A DNA stretch of 64,000 bases from Gillisella vitis (lineage in GTDB: Bacteria; Pseudomonadota; Alphaproteobacteria; Rhizobiales; Rhizobiaceae): assembly GCF_021559775.1 (NCBI RefSeq), contig NZ_CP056047.1, positions 744,001 to 808,000 of the forward strand. The letters run 5' to 3'. Position numbers and translations under genes: made by a program. Under the pieces are notes generated by a model. The model was given only the letters and a program-made list of their open reading frames with translations. It was not told the origin of the DNA and made no database searches. How positions within the stretch are numbered: position 1 is the first letter of the stretch; the number at the start of each line of letters is the position of its first letter. Shown piece by piece: positions 1 to 9,234 of this stretch.

Positions 1-714
1 TTCCAGCTTGGAGCCAATGGCGGCATTCTGTGACCATTGCATGATCCGTGCCTGGTTCAACCTCAATGCTCTGGAAATTTGATCTTCAGCGATGCGCAGA
101 CTGCTGAAGGACGAGATAACGGGAGGGGGCGCGCGATTGGTTGCTGTTTGTGCGATCCGTTGGCGTAGGAATGCCTCATCCTTGGCAATATGCCTCTCTA
201 TCGTATGGCCGCCAAGGCGGCTTCCCGCCTGCGCTTCATGCTGCATCAAAGAGATACGTCCGGATCTAATGGCGGCCGCACGAACTGCGCCAGCCATTGC
301 AGCCCCACCAATTGGCACCACAAAGTCCATCGCCATGCCGATGTTGTCTGCCGCCTGGGGCGATGCGCCAAGAGATTTTGCGAGGGACGACGTACCTGTC
401 TCCGTCCAGGAGCGTTCGTTTTGCCCGGTCCATAATTGTCGTCCGCCCGTGGCGCATTGGTCTGCGGCATGAAGCGCCAAAGCTCCTCCACCGACCTTGG
501 TCAACATTGTCGGTTCTGGTGTGGCAAGAAGTGCTCCGGCCGTCAGGCCTTCCGCAGCGCAGCCGAGCAAGCGTAATCCACCTATGACCCTGTTGCCCAG
601 CGTTCCGCCTTGTTCGACCGTTTCCCCTTCAAGGACCGCCGCCAACTGAACGGCAGATACTGCGATAACCAATCCCCCGTCTATCGGAGCATTGCTTTCA
701 TTTTCTGTTGGCAT
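1..714 (-). CDS. Polymorphic toxin-like protein with RNase A-like domain, 3' end outside window
   Basis: The minus-strand frame is open from an ATG at 714 to the window edge (238 codons, no stop), so the gene is partial. A strong ribosome binding site (GGGAGG) lies 8 nt upstream. Residues 10-150 are Gly/Ala-rich and hydrophobic, as in pretoxin or membrane-insertion regions of effector proteins. From about residue 165 comes a GGHTIERHIAK motif (His170, His175), then ISSFSSLRIAEDQISRAL and NQARIMQW. This order resembles the bacterial CdiA-CT RNase A-like toxin domain, where the first His is catalytic; that match is from memory of the family. No signal peptide is evident, so delivery could be by a type VI or other contact system, but no secretion gene is visible. 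An immunity gene, if present, would lie beyond position 1. Confidence 0.7.
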   Translation of the reverse strand, partial: MPTENESNAPIDGGLVIAVSAVQLAAVLEGETVEQGGTLGNRVIGGLRLLGCAAEGLTAGALLATPEPTMLTKVGGGALALHAADQCATGGRQLWTGQNERSWTETGTSSLAKSLGASPQAADNIGMAMDFVVPIGGAAMAGAVRAAAIRSGRISLMQHEAQAGSRLGGHTIERHIAKDEAFLRQRIAQTATNRAPPPVISSFSSLRIAEDQISRALRLNQARIMQWSQNAAIGSKLE

Positions 715-1055
715 GGATAACCTCCCAAACATTCCGGCGTTGGGAAGGTTTCATTTTTCGTGAAATTTTACAACCCTCGCAAGGGATAAACCAGAAGGTT
801 GCCGGAGACCCTATGCTGAAACATGGAACTCATGTTCCGTTCAATCGCAACAGAGCCATGTCCACTGTAATACCAAAGCTCGAAGATGCTGAAACATCCT
901 CACTTTAAAGAGATTTCGAATATTTCAAATGCATGAAGGGCTTGAGATATTCGAAAACGGAATGCGAAGAGTCATTGAAAATTACTCTTCGCATAAGACA
1001 TAGCAGTGTAAGGGACGAGTGCGCCATTCAAGCCGCCACTCACTCGATGCCAAGT
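715..1055. other. Intergenic region between mgtE and toxin-like gene
   Basis: 341 bases without a convincing gene. It holds the toxin ribosome binding site next to 715 and a double-hairpin repeat at 914-994 (listed separately). Codon structure and start sites of short reading frames here are poor. Confidence 0.6.
914..994. repeat. Double-hairpin intergenic repeat, copy A
   Basis: Two successive inverted repeats. The first pairs 914-928 with 942-956 (15 bp, one G.U); the second pairs 962-972 with 984-994 (11 bp perfect, ATGCGAAGAGT). A related element with the same order, spacing and shared words (TCAAATGC, GGCTTGAGATATT) is found at 14047-14120. Copy A lies just 3' of mgtE, so it may also act as its transcription end, although no long U-tract is seen. 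Confidence 0.7.
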
Positions 1056-2432
1056 TTACAACAGCGTCCCGCTCAAGATCACCAGCGCAACCGTAAAATA
1101 GATCACCAGCCCTGACACATCCACCAGCGTCGCCACGGCAGGAGCCGAGGCGCTGGCGGGGTCGAGGCGCAGGCGTTGCAGCAGGAAGGGCAGCATTGAG
1201 CCTGCCATCGAGCCGAAGGTGACGATGCCGATAAGGGCGGCAAACACGGTGAAGCCAACCAGCAACCAATGGTCGCCGTAATTATAGAGACCCATATGCT
1301 GCCACAGCGCGATGCGAACGAAACCAACCAGGCCGAGAATGGTCCCCAGCGTCATGCCCGTGGGCAATTCACGGATGGCAACCCGCCACCAGTCGGAAAG
1401 CTTCAATTCGCCGACTGCCAGCGCCCGGATGATCAGCGAGGTCGCCTGCGAGCCGGAATTGCCGCCTGAGCTCATGATCAGCGGGATGAACAGGGTCAGC
1501 ACCACGGCCTTCTCCAGCTCGCCTTCAAAATATTGCATGGCGCTGGCGGTCAGCATTTCGCCGAGGAACAGGGCGGCGAGCCAGCCGGCCCGCTTCTTGA
1601 TCATGCCGGCAAAGCCGATCTGCATATAGGGCTTGCCGAGCGCTTCCATGCCGCCGAATTTCTGGGCGTCTTCAGTCGTATCTGCAATCATCGTGTCGAT
1701 CACGTCATCAACCGTGACAATGCCCAGCATCTGACCGGTATCGTTGGTGACGGGCAGGGCCAGCAGGTTGTTGCGGCGGATCAGGCGAGCCACTTCTTCC
1801 TGTGTCATCAACGGGCTTGCATGCACGACGCCATGACATTGGGCAACGGACAGGATGGAGGCCTCCGGCTCCACGGTGATCAGCCGACGCAGCGTGACCA
1901 CGGCAATAAGCGTCCGGGTGATACGATCCAGCACATAAATCGCATAGACGGTCTCACTGGCGTTTTCCACCATCCGCACATGGGCCAGTGTTTCGGCCAC
2001 GGTGAAATCATCGGGAACGCTGACGAATTCTGTCGTCATGATTGATCCGGCGGTGCGCTGCGGATAGGCCATCAGATGTTCGACGGCATGGGCCGTGGCC
2101 GCATCGAGCCGCGAAAAAATCACCATCCGGCAGCGGTCGTCCATCGCCTGGAAAATGTCGGCGACCCGGTCGTGGGCAGTGGCTTTTAGCAGGCGCACGG
2201 CTGTATCGACCGGAAGAGCTGCAATAATGTCGGCAGCATGCACCAGTTCGGGGCGGGCAATGACGCGCAGCGCCTTTGGCTGCGGCAGGCTTGCCAGCAT
2301 GGCGGCGGCCTCGGAGGTGTCCAGCGCATTTAGCTGTTCGATCCGGTCCGTAACGGTAACGACATTGAGGCTGTCGTTGAGAAGGTGGCGGGCAGCATGA
2401 CCGGCCCGCAGAGGAAGGCGTTGGATGTTCAT
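1056..2432 (-). CDS. mgtE: Magnesium transporter MgtE
   Basis: 458 aa, ATG start at 2432 with GGAAAGG upstream. An N-terminal helical MgtE_N domain (about residues 30-125) is followed by a CBS pair (about 128-245) and five hydrophobic segments from residue 280. The family signature PLIMSSGGNSGSQATSL sits at 317-333, in the helix that lines the Mg2+ pore. MgtE is an inner-membrane Mg2+ channel gated by the cytoplasmic CBS sensor. Length and domain order are normal for the family. It stands alone, with no riboswitch I can recognise in the long leader region. Confidence 0.95.
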   Translation of the reverse strand: MNIQRLPLRAGHAARHLLNDSLNVVTVTDRIEQLNALDTSEAAAMLASLPQPKALRVIARPELVHAADIIAALPVDTAVRLLKATAHDRVADIFQAMDDRCRMVIFSRLDAATAHAVEHLMAYPQRTAGSIMTTEFVSVPDDFTVAETLAHVRMVENASETVYAIYVLDRITRTLIAVVTLRRLITVEPEASILSVAQCHGVVHASPLMTQEEVARLIRRNNLLALPVTNDTGQMLGIVTVDDVIDTMIADTTEDAQKFGGMEALGKPYMQIGFAGMIKKRAGWLAALFLGEMLTASAMQYFEGELEKAVVLTLFIPLIMSSGGNSGSQATSLIIRALAVGELKLSDWWRVAIRELPTGMTLGTILGLVGFVRIALWQHMGLYNYGDHWLLVGFTVFAALIGIVTFGSMAGSMLPFLLQRLRLDPASASAPAVATLVDVSGLVIYFTVALVILSGTLL

Positions 2433-2938
2433 TGTGCTTGCCTTTCCGTCGATCCGCCGTAGCGCAACCGACCGGCAAGCTGACGGAACCGTCAGAGCAG
2501 GGCGACCACGTACGGCATGGACAATCGACTGCTACTGTCGCTTGGCATCTTATCGATGACTCCGTTGATATCCGTGCGGAAATCTCCCGCCCGTTCATAT
2601 TAGCTGCGCTTCTGCCTGCGCAAAGTCAAGAGGGGGATGGTGGCTCAAACCAGGGCGAAAGCGTGCGGCGCACTACACAAATCGGTGATTGCCGGCTCTG
2701 TCTGGATGTGGGCGTCATCTCGATGGTTATTTTGCTATCCCGTTGTCCGGCGCGCGCAGAAATTTCCGAGGTTATGCAAGGACTTGCTCAATAAATTCCA
2801 CCGTGACTTTCTCGGTCGGAAAGGTGGCAAAACGGTGGGCGCAGCACTCACGGTCGGTTAACCATGCATACAAAACACACTCAAGGTCCGCTGCTGACGC
2901 GGGCCGGTAACGTGTTTTTTTGCTTGTTTAAGGACCGC
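2433..2938. other. Intergenic region between MFS gene and mgtE
   Basis: 506 bases upstream of mgtE (minus strand) and downstream of the MFS gene. I see no convincing gene, RNA family or strong hairpin. The mgtE promoter and leader should lie here. A short oligo-T run near 2914 follows the MFS region only weakly as a terminator. Confidence 0.5.
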
Positions 2939-4168
2939 TCAGGATGCTGATCGGCGCTGTAGCGCAACCGAGATCAGGAAGACCACGAGGCCGAGGAGCG
3001 ACAGGACTGCACCGACATAGCCCGTCGCGCCATAGCCATAGCCGGCGGAAATCACCATGCCACCCAGCCAGGCACCGAGCGCATTGGCAATGTTGAAGGC
3101 TGAATGATTGGAAGCGGCAGCCAGTGTCTGGGCGTCGGCTGCGACATCCATCAGTCTCGTCTGCACGGCGGGACAGGCGGCGAAACCGCAGCCGGTCAGA
3201 AAGACGCAGATACACAGCATGACCGGATTGGCGGCAGTCAGCGAAAAGATCGTCATCAGCACAACGTTGAAGGCCAGCATGCCGCCGATTGTGCCGTTCA
3301 GCGAGTAATCGGCCATGCGGGAGCCAACTACATTGCCGACATTCATGCCGATGCCGAACAGCGCCAGCACCACGGCAATCATCGATGCGGGCATCCCGGC
3401 GGTGTCGGTGGTGGTCTTGGCGATATAGCTGAAGATTGAGAACATGCCTCCAAAGCCAACCGCAGCCACGGCAAGCGCCAACCACACTTGTAACCGGCCG
3501 AAAGCGCCGAGTTCGCGGCGAATGCTGGCGCCTTCTGCTACCGTGTCTTTGCGCAGGTTGAACGCAATCAGCACAGCCGTCAGCGCGGCAATTGCTCCGA
3601 CGAGCATGAAGGCGGCCCGCCAGCTCATCATCTGGCCAAGGAAGGTGGCAAATGGCGTGCCGATCAGCGTCGCAATGGTCAGGCCCAGCATGACGCGGCC
3701 AACGGCGCGCGCCCGCTTGTGTGGCTCCACCATCGATGCCGCCACAAGGGCGGCAACGCCAAAATAGGCGCCATGCGGCAGACCGGTGATGAAACGCAGG
3801 ACGGTGAAACTCAGAAAGCCTGGGGCCATGGCACTGGTGATATTGCCAAGAGCAAACAGACCCATCAGCATCAGCAGCAATGTCTTGCGTGGCAGCTTTG
3901 CCGCCAGCGCGGCAATGATCGGTGCTCCGACGACCACGCCCAAAGCATAGGCGCTGATAACCCGGCCCGCTTCGGGTACGCTGACGGAATAGGTCTGCGC
4001 CACCTCCGGCAACAGGCCCATGATGGCGAATTCGCCGGTGCCGATGCCAAACCCACCGACGGCCAGCGCAAATTCAATTAACAGGACGGTGCGCGGCGAC
4101 AGGGCGGCTTCGATCCGGTCTGAACTGGGTCTGACGGGCGAGGGTGCGAAGCGGATCGTATCGTTCAT
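2939..4168 (-). CDS. MFS efflux transporter, AraJ/YdhP-like (DHA1)
   Basis: 409 aa from the ATG at 4168, chosen over an upstream TTG (4192) because GGGATG lies at good distance. Twelve hydrophobic segments are visible. The N-terminal half carries the DHA1 pattern GGFGIGTGEFAIMGLLPEVA (TM1) and GLPHGAYFGVAA (TM4), typical of AraJ and YdhP sugar or drug exporters of the inner membrane. The real substrate cannot be told from sequence. It is monocistronic and points away from the divergent lipid kinase at 4559. The C-terminus is short and basic, as usual. Confidence 0.85.
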   Translation of the reverse strand: MNDTIRFAPSPVRPSSDRIEAALSPRTVLLIEFALAVGGFGIGTGEFAIMGLLPEVAQTYSVSVPEAGRVISAYALGVVVGAPIIAALAAKLPRKTLLLMLMGLFALGNITSAMAPGFLSFTVLRFITGLPHGAYFGVAALVAASMVEPHKRARAVGRVMLGLTIATLIGTPFATFLGQMMSWRAAFMLVGAIAALTAVLIAFNLRKDTVAEGASIRRELGAFGRLQVWLALAVAAVGFGGMFSIFSYIAKTTTDTAGMPASMIAVVLALFGIGMNVGNVVGSRMADYSLNGTIGGMLAFNVVLMTIFSLTAANPVMLCICVFLTGCGFAACPAVQTRLMDVAADAQTLAAASNHSAFNIANALGAWLGGMVISAGYGYGATGYVGAVLSLLGLVVFLISVALQRRSAS

Positions 4169-4558
4169 AAAATCATCCCGGCACCGTAGCAAGGCTGGTG
4201 CTGTTCAATAGAAAATGCAGCAGGGAAAACTGCTCGACGCAGCTGAATCGCGAAATAACCCATTTGGCGCATCCACAATGCCGCCGCTAACCTTGTGCGG
4301 TCATGCGCAAGGCAAGACAGTCAAAGTCGCAAACCTGCGGACGGGGATGGTCAAACGTGATGCCGTTACCCTTAGCATGCATGTGTGCGTTGCGGTAGAA
4401 TGATAATGATGATCTTGATCTTTTCGGCTGCAAACCCGATTTGCAGCAGACGCATGCAACATAATCGGTGGTGAATCGTTAAAATGCGTTGTCGTGCGGT
4501 TTCAACGTAAGGCACACCAGCTTGGAGCTGGGCGGCGGTCAAAAGGAGCAGCGCGGGA
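4169..4558. other. Divergent promoter region, MFS gene / lipid kinase
   Basis: 390 bases between divergent starts. It must hold both promoters. A small hairpin (CTTGTGC / GCGCAAG) lies near 4294-4313. No gene is supported: the minus-strand frame 4372-4614 overlaps the kinase start and has no family features. Confidence 0.5.
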
Positions 4559-5467
4559 ATGAAAATCATGGCCGTTTTCAACCGGGAGGGCGGGACCTTT
4601 CGCACCACCGACATGGATGCCTATTGCGCACGTGCCGAGCAAATCTTCCGCGATGCCGGTCATGAGATCGAAACTATGGCTGTTGATGGCCGTGATATCG
4701 TCAAGACCCTCGAGACCGCTGCAAAGCAGGGATATGACGCGCTGATCGCCGGTGGCGGCGATGGAACCATATCGACAGCCGCCGGCATTGCCTGGAAAGC
4801 CGGTCTGCCGCTCGGCGTCGTCCCCGCCGGGACGATGAACCTGTTTGCACGCTCACTGAAACTGCCGCTCGATATCTGGCAGGTTCTGGAGGTGCTGGCA
4901 TCGGCGCAGGTCCAGTCTGTTGACATCGCCACTGCCAATGGTCAGCCTTATGTGCACCAGTTTTCCGCTGGCCTGCACGCCCGGATGGTCCGTCTGCGCA
5001 ACCGGATGGACTATGCTTCGCGCTTCGGCAAGATGCGGGCCAGCACCAGCGCTGCGATCAGCGTGATGTTCAATCCGCCCCGCTTTGACGTCGTTTTCGA
5101 TATCGACGCCGATGGGCGGCAGGATAGCAAGGAAGTGTCAGCCGTTTCGGTTTGCAACAACCCGGTTGGAACCAACCCGTTGTTTTATGCCGATGATATT
5201 ACCACCGGCCAACTTGGGATTTATCTTGCAGCCCCACTCGATTCGGTCGGATTGGCAGGGTTGGCGATTGATATTCTGCGCGGCAAGCTCACGGAAAACC
5301 AGGCCGTCACGTCGGCCACCTCACAAATCGTCAAGCTCCATTTCCCAAAACATCGCCACGGTGTTGCCTGCGTGATTGATGGAGAACTGCTGCGGATGCC
5401 GCGCGATGTGGAGATCAGAATCCATCCAGGCGAATTAAAAGTCTTGGCGCCCGCCCTTTCAGCATAG
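4559..5467 (+). CDS. Diacylglycerol kinase-family lipid kinase
   Basis: 302 aa, ATG at 4559 with AAGGAG 12 nt upstream. The DAGK catalytic domain covers roughly residues 1-130, with the nucleotide-binding loop GGGDGTIS at 65-72 and the GTMNLFARSL segment at 91-100 (equivalent to the GTxND/N substrate loop). The C-terminal beta-sandwich half ends with PRDVEIRIHPGELKVLAP, as in YegS-like kinases. The family phosphorylates diacylglycerol or related lipids at the membrane with ATP. No partner gene is adjacent; an intrinsic terminator follows directly. Confidence 0.88.
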   Translation: MKIMAVFNREGGTFRTTDMDAYCARAEQIFRDAGHEIETMAVDGRDIVKTLETAAKQGYDALIAGGGDGTISTAAGIAWKAGLPLGVVPAGTMNLFARSLKLPLDIWQVLEVLASAQVQSVDIATANGQPYVHQFSAGLHARMVRLRNRMDYASRFGKMRASTSAAISVMFNPPRFDVVFDIDADGRQDSKEVSAVSVCNNPVGTNPLFYADDITTGQLGIYLAAPLDSVGLAGLAIDILRGKLTENQAVTSATSQIVKLHFPKHRHGVACVIDGELLRMPRDVEIRIHPGELKVLAPALSA

Positions 5468-5479
5468 AGCATGTCATGA

Positions 5480-5504
5480 AAACGCCCGGACGAGCCGGGC
5501 GTTT
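5480..5504. terminator. Bidirectional terminator between lipid kinase and ABC operon
   Basis: A 10-bp perfect stem, AAACGCCCGG / CCGGGCGTTT, with a 5-nt loop; U-rich on both strands at the stem base. It sits between the convergent lipid kinase and the peptide ABC operon. Confidence 0.85.
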
Positions 5505-5529
5505 AAACTGCGACATTTTCCTAAAAGCT

Positions 5530-7134
5530 TCAATGCGTAAACGCAGCCGCAATCAGGGCCTTGGTATAGTCCTCGGCGGGGCTTTCGAAAATGTCTTCCG
5601 TCGGCCCTTCTTCAACGATCTTTCCGTTCTTCATCACGATCACATGGTCGGAAATCGCCTTGATCACCGACAGATCGTGGCTGATGAACACGTAGGACAG
5701 GTCGTGTTTCTGTTGCAGGTCGCGTAGCAACTCGATCACCTGCCGCTGCACGGAACGGTCCAGCGCCGAGGTTGGTTCATCGAGGATCACCACTTTCGGC
5801 TTGAGGATCATCGAGCGGGCGATGGCGATACGCTGACGCTGGCCGCCGGAAAATTCATGCGGATAGCGATTGCGCGAGGCCGGATCGAGGCCGACTTCCT
5901 TCAAGGCGGCAATGGCGCGCTTGTCGCGCTCCGCCTTGCTCAGGTCAGGCTCATGCACGTAAAGCCCTTCGGTGATGATCTCGCCAACCGTCTGGCGTGG
6001 CGAGAGCGAGCCGTAGGGGTCCTGAAACACCAGCTGCAATTGCCGGCGGAACGGCCGCATTCCGGCGCGGTCGAGGCCGGAAATATCCGTGGTTTCGAAG
6101 CTGAACCGGCCATCGGCGGAAAGCAGTTTCAGCAGCGCCCGTCCCAGCGTCGATTTACCCGAACCGGATTCGCCGACAATGCCGATGGTCTGGCCCTTTC
6201 GGAGCTTCAGATTGACATGATCGACGGCCCGGAATTTTCGATTGCCCTTGAACAGGATGCCGGAGCTGATGTTGAAATCCACCACGACATTGCGGCCTTC
6301 GAGAATGACTGGCGCATCCGAAGGCGGTGCCACTTTGGAGCCTGATGGTTCGGCGGCCAGCAGCATTTTGGTGTAATCGGCCTGCGGGCGCTCAAAAATA
6401 TCGTCCCGGCTGCCCTGTTCGACTATCTCGCCGCGCCGCATCACTGCCACGCGGTCGGCGACGTGGCGGACCACGCCGAGATCGTGGGTGATTAGTACGA
6501 TGGCCATGCCGAAGCGCTTTTGCAGATCGGCGAGAAGATCGAGGATCTGCGCCTGGATCGTCACGTCCAGCGCCGTGGTCGGCTCGTCGGCGATCAGCAG
6601 GTCCGGCTCGTTGGCGAGCGCCATGGCGATCATCACGCGCTGGCGCTGGCCGCCGGACAATTCATGCGGGTAGCTGTCGATCCGCCGCTCCGGTTCCGTG
6701 ATGCCGACCAGCTTGAGCAATTCCAGCACGCGGGCGCGCGCCTTCGACCGGCTCATGCGGCGGTGAAAAATCAACGGCTCGGAAATCTGCTTGCCAACCG
6801 TATAAAGCGGATCGAGCGAGGTCATGGGCTCCTGAAAAATCATGGTGATCTTCGAGCCGCGCACGTCGTTCAGCGTCGAGATGCTGGCACCTGCCAGTTC
6901 GGTTTCGCCGTAGCGGGCCGAGCCTGCCACCTGTCCATTCGAGGCCAGCAGCCCCATAATGCCCATCATCGTTTGGCTTTTGCCGGAGCCGGATTCACCG
7001 ACAATGGCCAGCGTCTCACCTTTCTTGACATCGAAGGAGATGCCTTTGACGGCATTCACCTCGCCATCGGGCGTGGTGAATGTGACCTTCAGGTCCTTGA
7101 CGGTCAGCACCGTCTGGTTTTCGGTCTTGTCCAT
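5530..7134 (-). CDS. Peptide ABC transporter, fused double ATP-binding protein (DppD-DppF / YejF type)
   Basis: 534 aa with two complete ATPase domains. Domain 1: Walker A GESGSGKS at 46-53, signature LSGGQ at 159-163, Walker B LLIADE at 179-184. Domain 2: Walker A at 321-328, signature FSGGQ at 428-432, LDEP at 451-454. Each half ends with the oligopeptide-transporter extension (ADYTKMLLA and EDYTKALIA). It powers uptake through the two permeases encoded just upstream. Its ATG lies 2 bp after the stop of the OppC-like gene, so the genes are co-transcribed. It is the last gene of the operon, before a strong terminator. Confidence 0.93.
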   Translation of the reverse strand: MDKTENQTVLTVKDLKVTFTTPDGEVNAVKGISFDVKKGETLAIVGESGSGKSQTMMGIMGLLASNGQVAGSARYGETELAGASISTLNDVRGSKITMIFQEPMTSLDPLYTVGKQISEPLIFHRRMSRSKARARVLELLKLVGITEPERRIDSYPHELSGGQRQRVMIAMALANEPDLLIADEPTTALDVTIQAQILDLLADLQKRFGMAIVLITHDLGVVRHVADRVAVMRRGEIVEQGSRDDIFERPQADYTKMLLAAEPSGSKVAPPSDAPVILEGRNVVVDFNISSGILFKGNRKFRAVDHVNLKLRKGQTIGIVGESGSGKSTLGRALLKLLSADGRFSFETTDISGLDRAGMRPFRRQLQLVFQDPYGSLSPRQTVGEIITEGLYVHEPDLSKAERDKRAIAALKEVGLDPASRNRYPHEFSGGQRQRIAIARSMILKPKVVILDEPTSALDRSVQRQVIELLRDLQQKHDLSYVFISHDLSVIKAISDHVIVMKNGKIVEEGPTEDIFESPAEDYTKALIAAAFTH

Positions 7135-7136
7135 GC

Positions 7137-8258
7137 TTATCGGTCCTTGGGATCAAGCGCATCGCGCAGCCCGTCGCCCACGAAATTGAGCGAAAACAGG
7201 GTGACGACGAAGAAAGTGGCCGGGAAGATCAGCAGCCATGGCGTGTTTTGAATATTTTGCGCGCCATCCGAAATCAATGTTCCCCAGCTGGCCAGCGGTG
7301 CCTGTACGCCAAGACCGAGGAAGGAAAGGAAGCTTTCGGTAAGGATGACCTGCGGCACCACGACGGTGACGAAGACGATGACCGGGCCGATGGTGTTGGG
7401 AATGATATGGCGGCGAATGATCTGCCAATCCGTCAAGCCCAAAGCCTCTGCCGCGCCGACGAATTCACGCCGTTTCAACGACAAGGTCTGACCGCGGACG
7501 ATCCGGGCCATTTCCAGCCATTGTACGGCACCGATCACCAGGAACATCAACAGGATAGAGCGGCCGAAAAACACCACCATGACCACAACGAGAAACACGA
7601 AGGGCAGCGAGTAGAGGATTTCGACGATGCGCATCATCACATTATCGACCCGTCCGCCAAGATAGCCGGAGGTTGCTCCATAGATCACCCCGATACCGAG
7701 AGAAACGAGGCTGGCGGCAATACCGACGGCAATCGAGATCTGTCCGCCCAGCATGACGCGAACCATCAGATCGCGGCCATTGCTGTCCGTGCCGAAGAAG
7801 AAATATTCTTGGCTGACACGACCGCTCAACGTCATGGAAAGCTGGTCGGGTGTGGTCTCGCTGACCCGGGTGTCATGAAACTCATTGACCCGGTCGAAAT
7901 AGCGAATACTGCGGGGATCGACGGGCTTGTCGGAGGAAATCTTGACGGTAAACGTGCCGTTTTCCACCGAAAAGCTGTCCAGCTTCAGCCGCGCCCGTGT
8001 GGCAGCGCTTTCCGCGACCTGCTGAAGTGATGCAGGGTCGGGAAAGGGTTTCAGGCTTGGTGGCACAGAAACATAGGAGGAAAACACCTGGTCATAGCTG
8101 TGGCTGCTGAACAAAGGTCCGACAAACGAGAACAGGGCTATGAGCAGCAGGATCACACAGCCGCCCATGGCTGCCTTGTTCCGGCGGAACCGCAGGAGCG
8201 CCAATTGGCCCAGGCTGCGGCCTTCAATCGAAGGGGAGGTGATGGTGGTATCAGTCAT
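7137..8258 (-). CDS. Peptide ABC transporter permease, OppC/YejE-like
   Basis: 373 aa from the ATG at 8258, which overlaps the end of the OppB-like gene by 8 bp; an upstream start at 8300 would overlap it by 50 bp and is less likely. The N-terminal OppC_N segment with TM1 is followed by a long periplasmic stretch (about residues 50-165), longer than in plain OppC and similar to YejE. Then come five TM helices with the binding-protein-dependent transport motif EALGLTDWQIIRRHIIPN, which contacts the ATPase. It pairs with the OppB-like permease to form the inner-membrane channel. Confidence 0.9.
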   Translation of the reverse strand: MTDTTITSPSIEGRSLGQLALLRFRRNKAAMGGCVILLLIALFSFVGPLFSSHSYDQVFSSYVSVPPSLKPFPDPASLQQVAESAATRARLKLDSFSVENGTFTVKISSDKPVDPRSIRYFDRVNEFHDTRVSETTPDQLSMTLSGRVSQEYFFFGTDSNGRDLMVRVMLGGQISIAVGIAASLVSLGIGVIYGATSGYLGGRVDNVMMRIVEILYSLPFVFLVVVMVVFFGRSILLMFLVIGAVQWLEMARIVRGQTLSLKRREFVGAAEALGLTDWQIIRRHIIPNTIGPVIVFVTVVVPQVILTESFLSFLGLGVQAPLASWGTLISDGAQNIQNTPWLLIFPATFFVVTLFSLNFVGDGLRDALDPKDR

Positions 8259-9174
8259 GGCGGACCCTCGGATCGAGCAGGCCGTAGGCGATATCGACAA
8301 GCAGATTGAAGACGATCACGAAGATCGAAACCAGCAAAACGGTTGCCATCACCAGCGGATAGTCCCGGTTCAGGGCACCGATGACAAAGAAACGTCCGAC
8401 GCCTGGAATGGTGAAAATGCTCTCGACCACGGCAGATCCGGTCAAAAGAGCCGCAGCTGCTGGAGCGAGATAGGAAATAACCGGCAGCAGCGCTCCGCGC
8501 ATGGCATGGGTTATGATGACCGTGCGCGAAGGCAGACCATAGGCGCGGGCCGTGCGGATATGGTCAGTATGCAGGGCCTCGATCATCGAGCCGCGGGTGA
8601 GGCGGGCGATAATCGCGACCTGCGGCAGGGCCAGCACGGTAATTGGCAGCGCCAGATAATAGAGCGATCCATCACCCCAGCCACCGGCGGGAAGCCATGA
8701 CAGCATCAAGGCAAAAATTAGCGTCAACACCGGCCCGACTACGAAATTCGGCACGGTAATGCCAATTGTCGCAAACGACATGACGGTAAAATCGATCCAA
8801 CCGTTTTGCCGAAGCGCTGCGATTGTCCCCAGAATGACACCTAAAATCAGCGCGATAATCAGCGCCGTGCCGCCAAGCTTGATGGAATAGGGGAGCGCCT
8901 GCGAAATCAACTGCGCAACGGTATTGTCCTTGTAGACGAAGCTCGGACCAAAATCCCCTTGGAAGGCATTGGCGAGGTAATGCAGATATTGCTTCCACAA
9001 GGGATCGTTGAGATGGAATGTCGCGATGATGTTTTCCATGGTTTGCGGCGGCAATGGCCGTTCAAGGCTGAACGGACCACCCGGCGCAAAGCGCATCAGG
9101 AAAAATGAAATGGTCACGACGATAAAGATCGTCGGTATCGCGCTCATCAGTCGGCGCAGAACAAAGTTGATCAT
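8251..9174 (-). CDS. Peptide ABC transporter permease, OppB-like
   Basis: 307 aa from the ATG at 9174 (a TTG two codons earlier is in frame). No clear Shine-Dalgarno is seen; it follows a strong hairpin after the binding-protein gene. Six TM helices; TM1 is FVLRRLMSAIPTIFIVVTIS and is followed by the family MRFAPGGPF motif. The EAA loop reads ARAYGLPSRTVIITHAMRGALLPV. It forms the inner-membrane pore with the OppC-like partner and imports oligopeptides delivered by the periplasmic binding protein. Confidence 0.92.
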   Translation of the reverse strand: MINFVLRRLMSAIPTIFIVVTISFFLMRFAPGGPFSLERPLPPQTMENIIATFHLNDPLWKQYLHYLANAFQGDFGPSFVYKDNTVAQLISQALPYSIKLGGTALIIALILGVILGTIAALRQNGWIDFTVMSFATIGITVPNFVVGPVLTLIFALMLSWLPAGGWGDGSLYYLALPITVLALPQVAIIARLTRGSMIEALHTDHIRTARAYGLPSRTVIITHAMRGALLPVISYLAPAAAALLTGSAVVESIFTIPGVGRFFVIGALNRDYPLVMATVLLVSIFVIVFNLLVDIAYGLLDPRVRHD

Positions 9175-9186
9175 GGTCAAATAGCA

Positions 9187-9220
9187 GACGCGCGGCCAGA
9201 CCTTTCGGTCCCCGCGCGTC
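9187..9220. promoter_or_regulatory. Intercistronic hairpin between oppA-like and oppB-like genes
   Basis: Perfect 9-bp GC stem (GACGCGCGG at 9187-9195 with CCGCGCGTC at 9212-9220) with an inner GACC/GGTC pairing. There is no U-tract. Its position directly after the binding-protein stop fits an mRNA-stabilising or partial-termination element that makes the binding protein more abundant than the membrane parts. Confidence 0.7.
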
Positions 9221-9234
9221 GCTCTCCTTTGAGG

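Noticed and set aside
2433..2938. Possible Mg2+ riboswitch ahead of mgtE
   Set aside because: No M-box-like conserved blocks or strong nested helices could be recognised; alphaproteobacterial mgtE usually lacks one.
4372..4614. Minus-strand frame of 80 codons
   Set aside because: Overlaps the lipid kinase start in antisense; the hydrophobic stretch alone does not support a gene.
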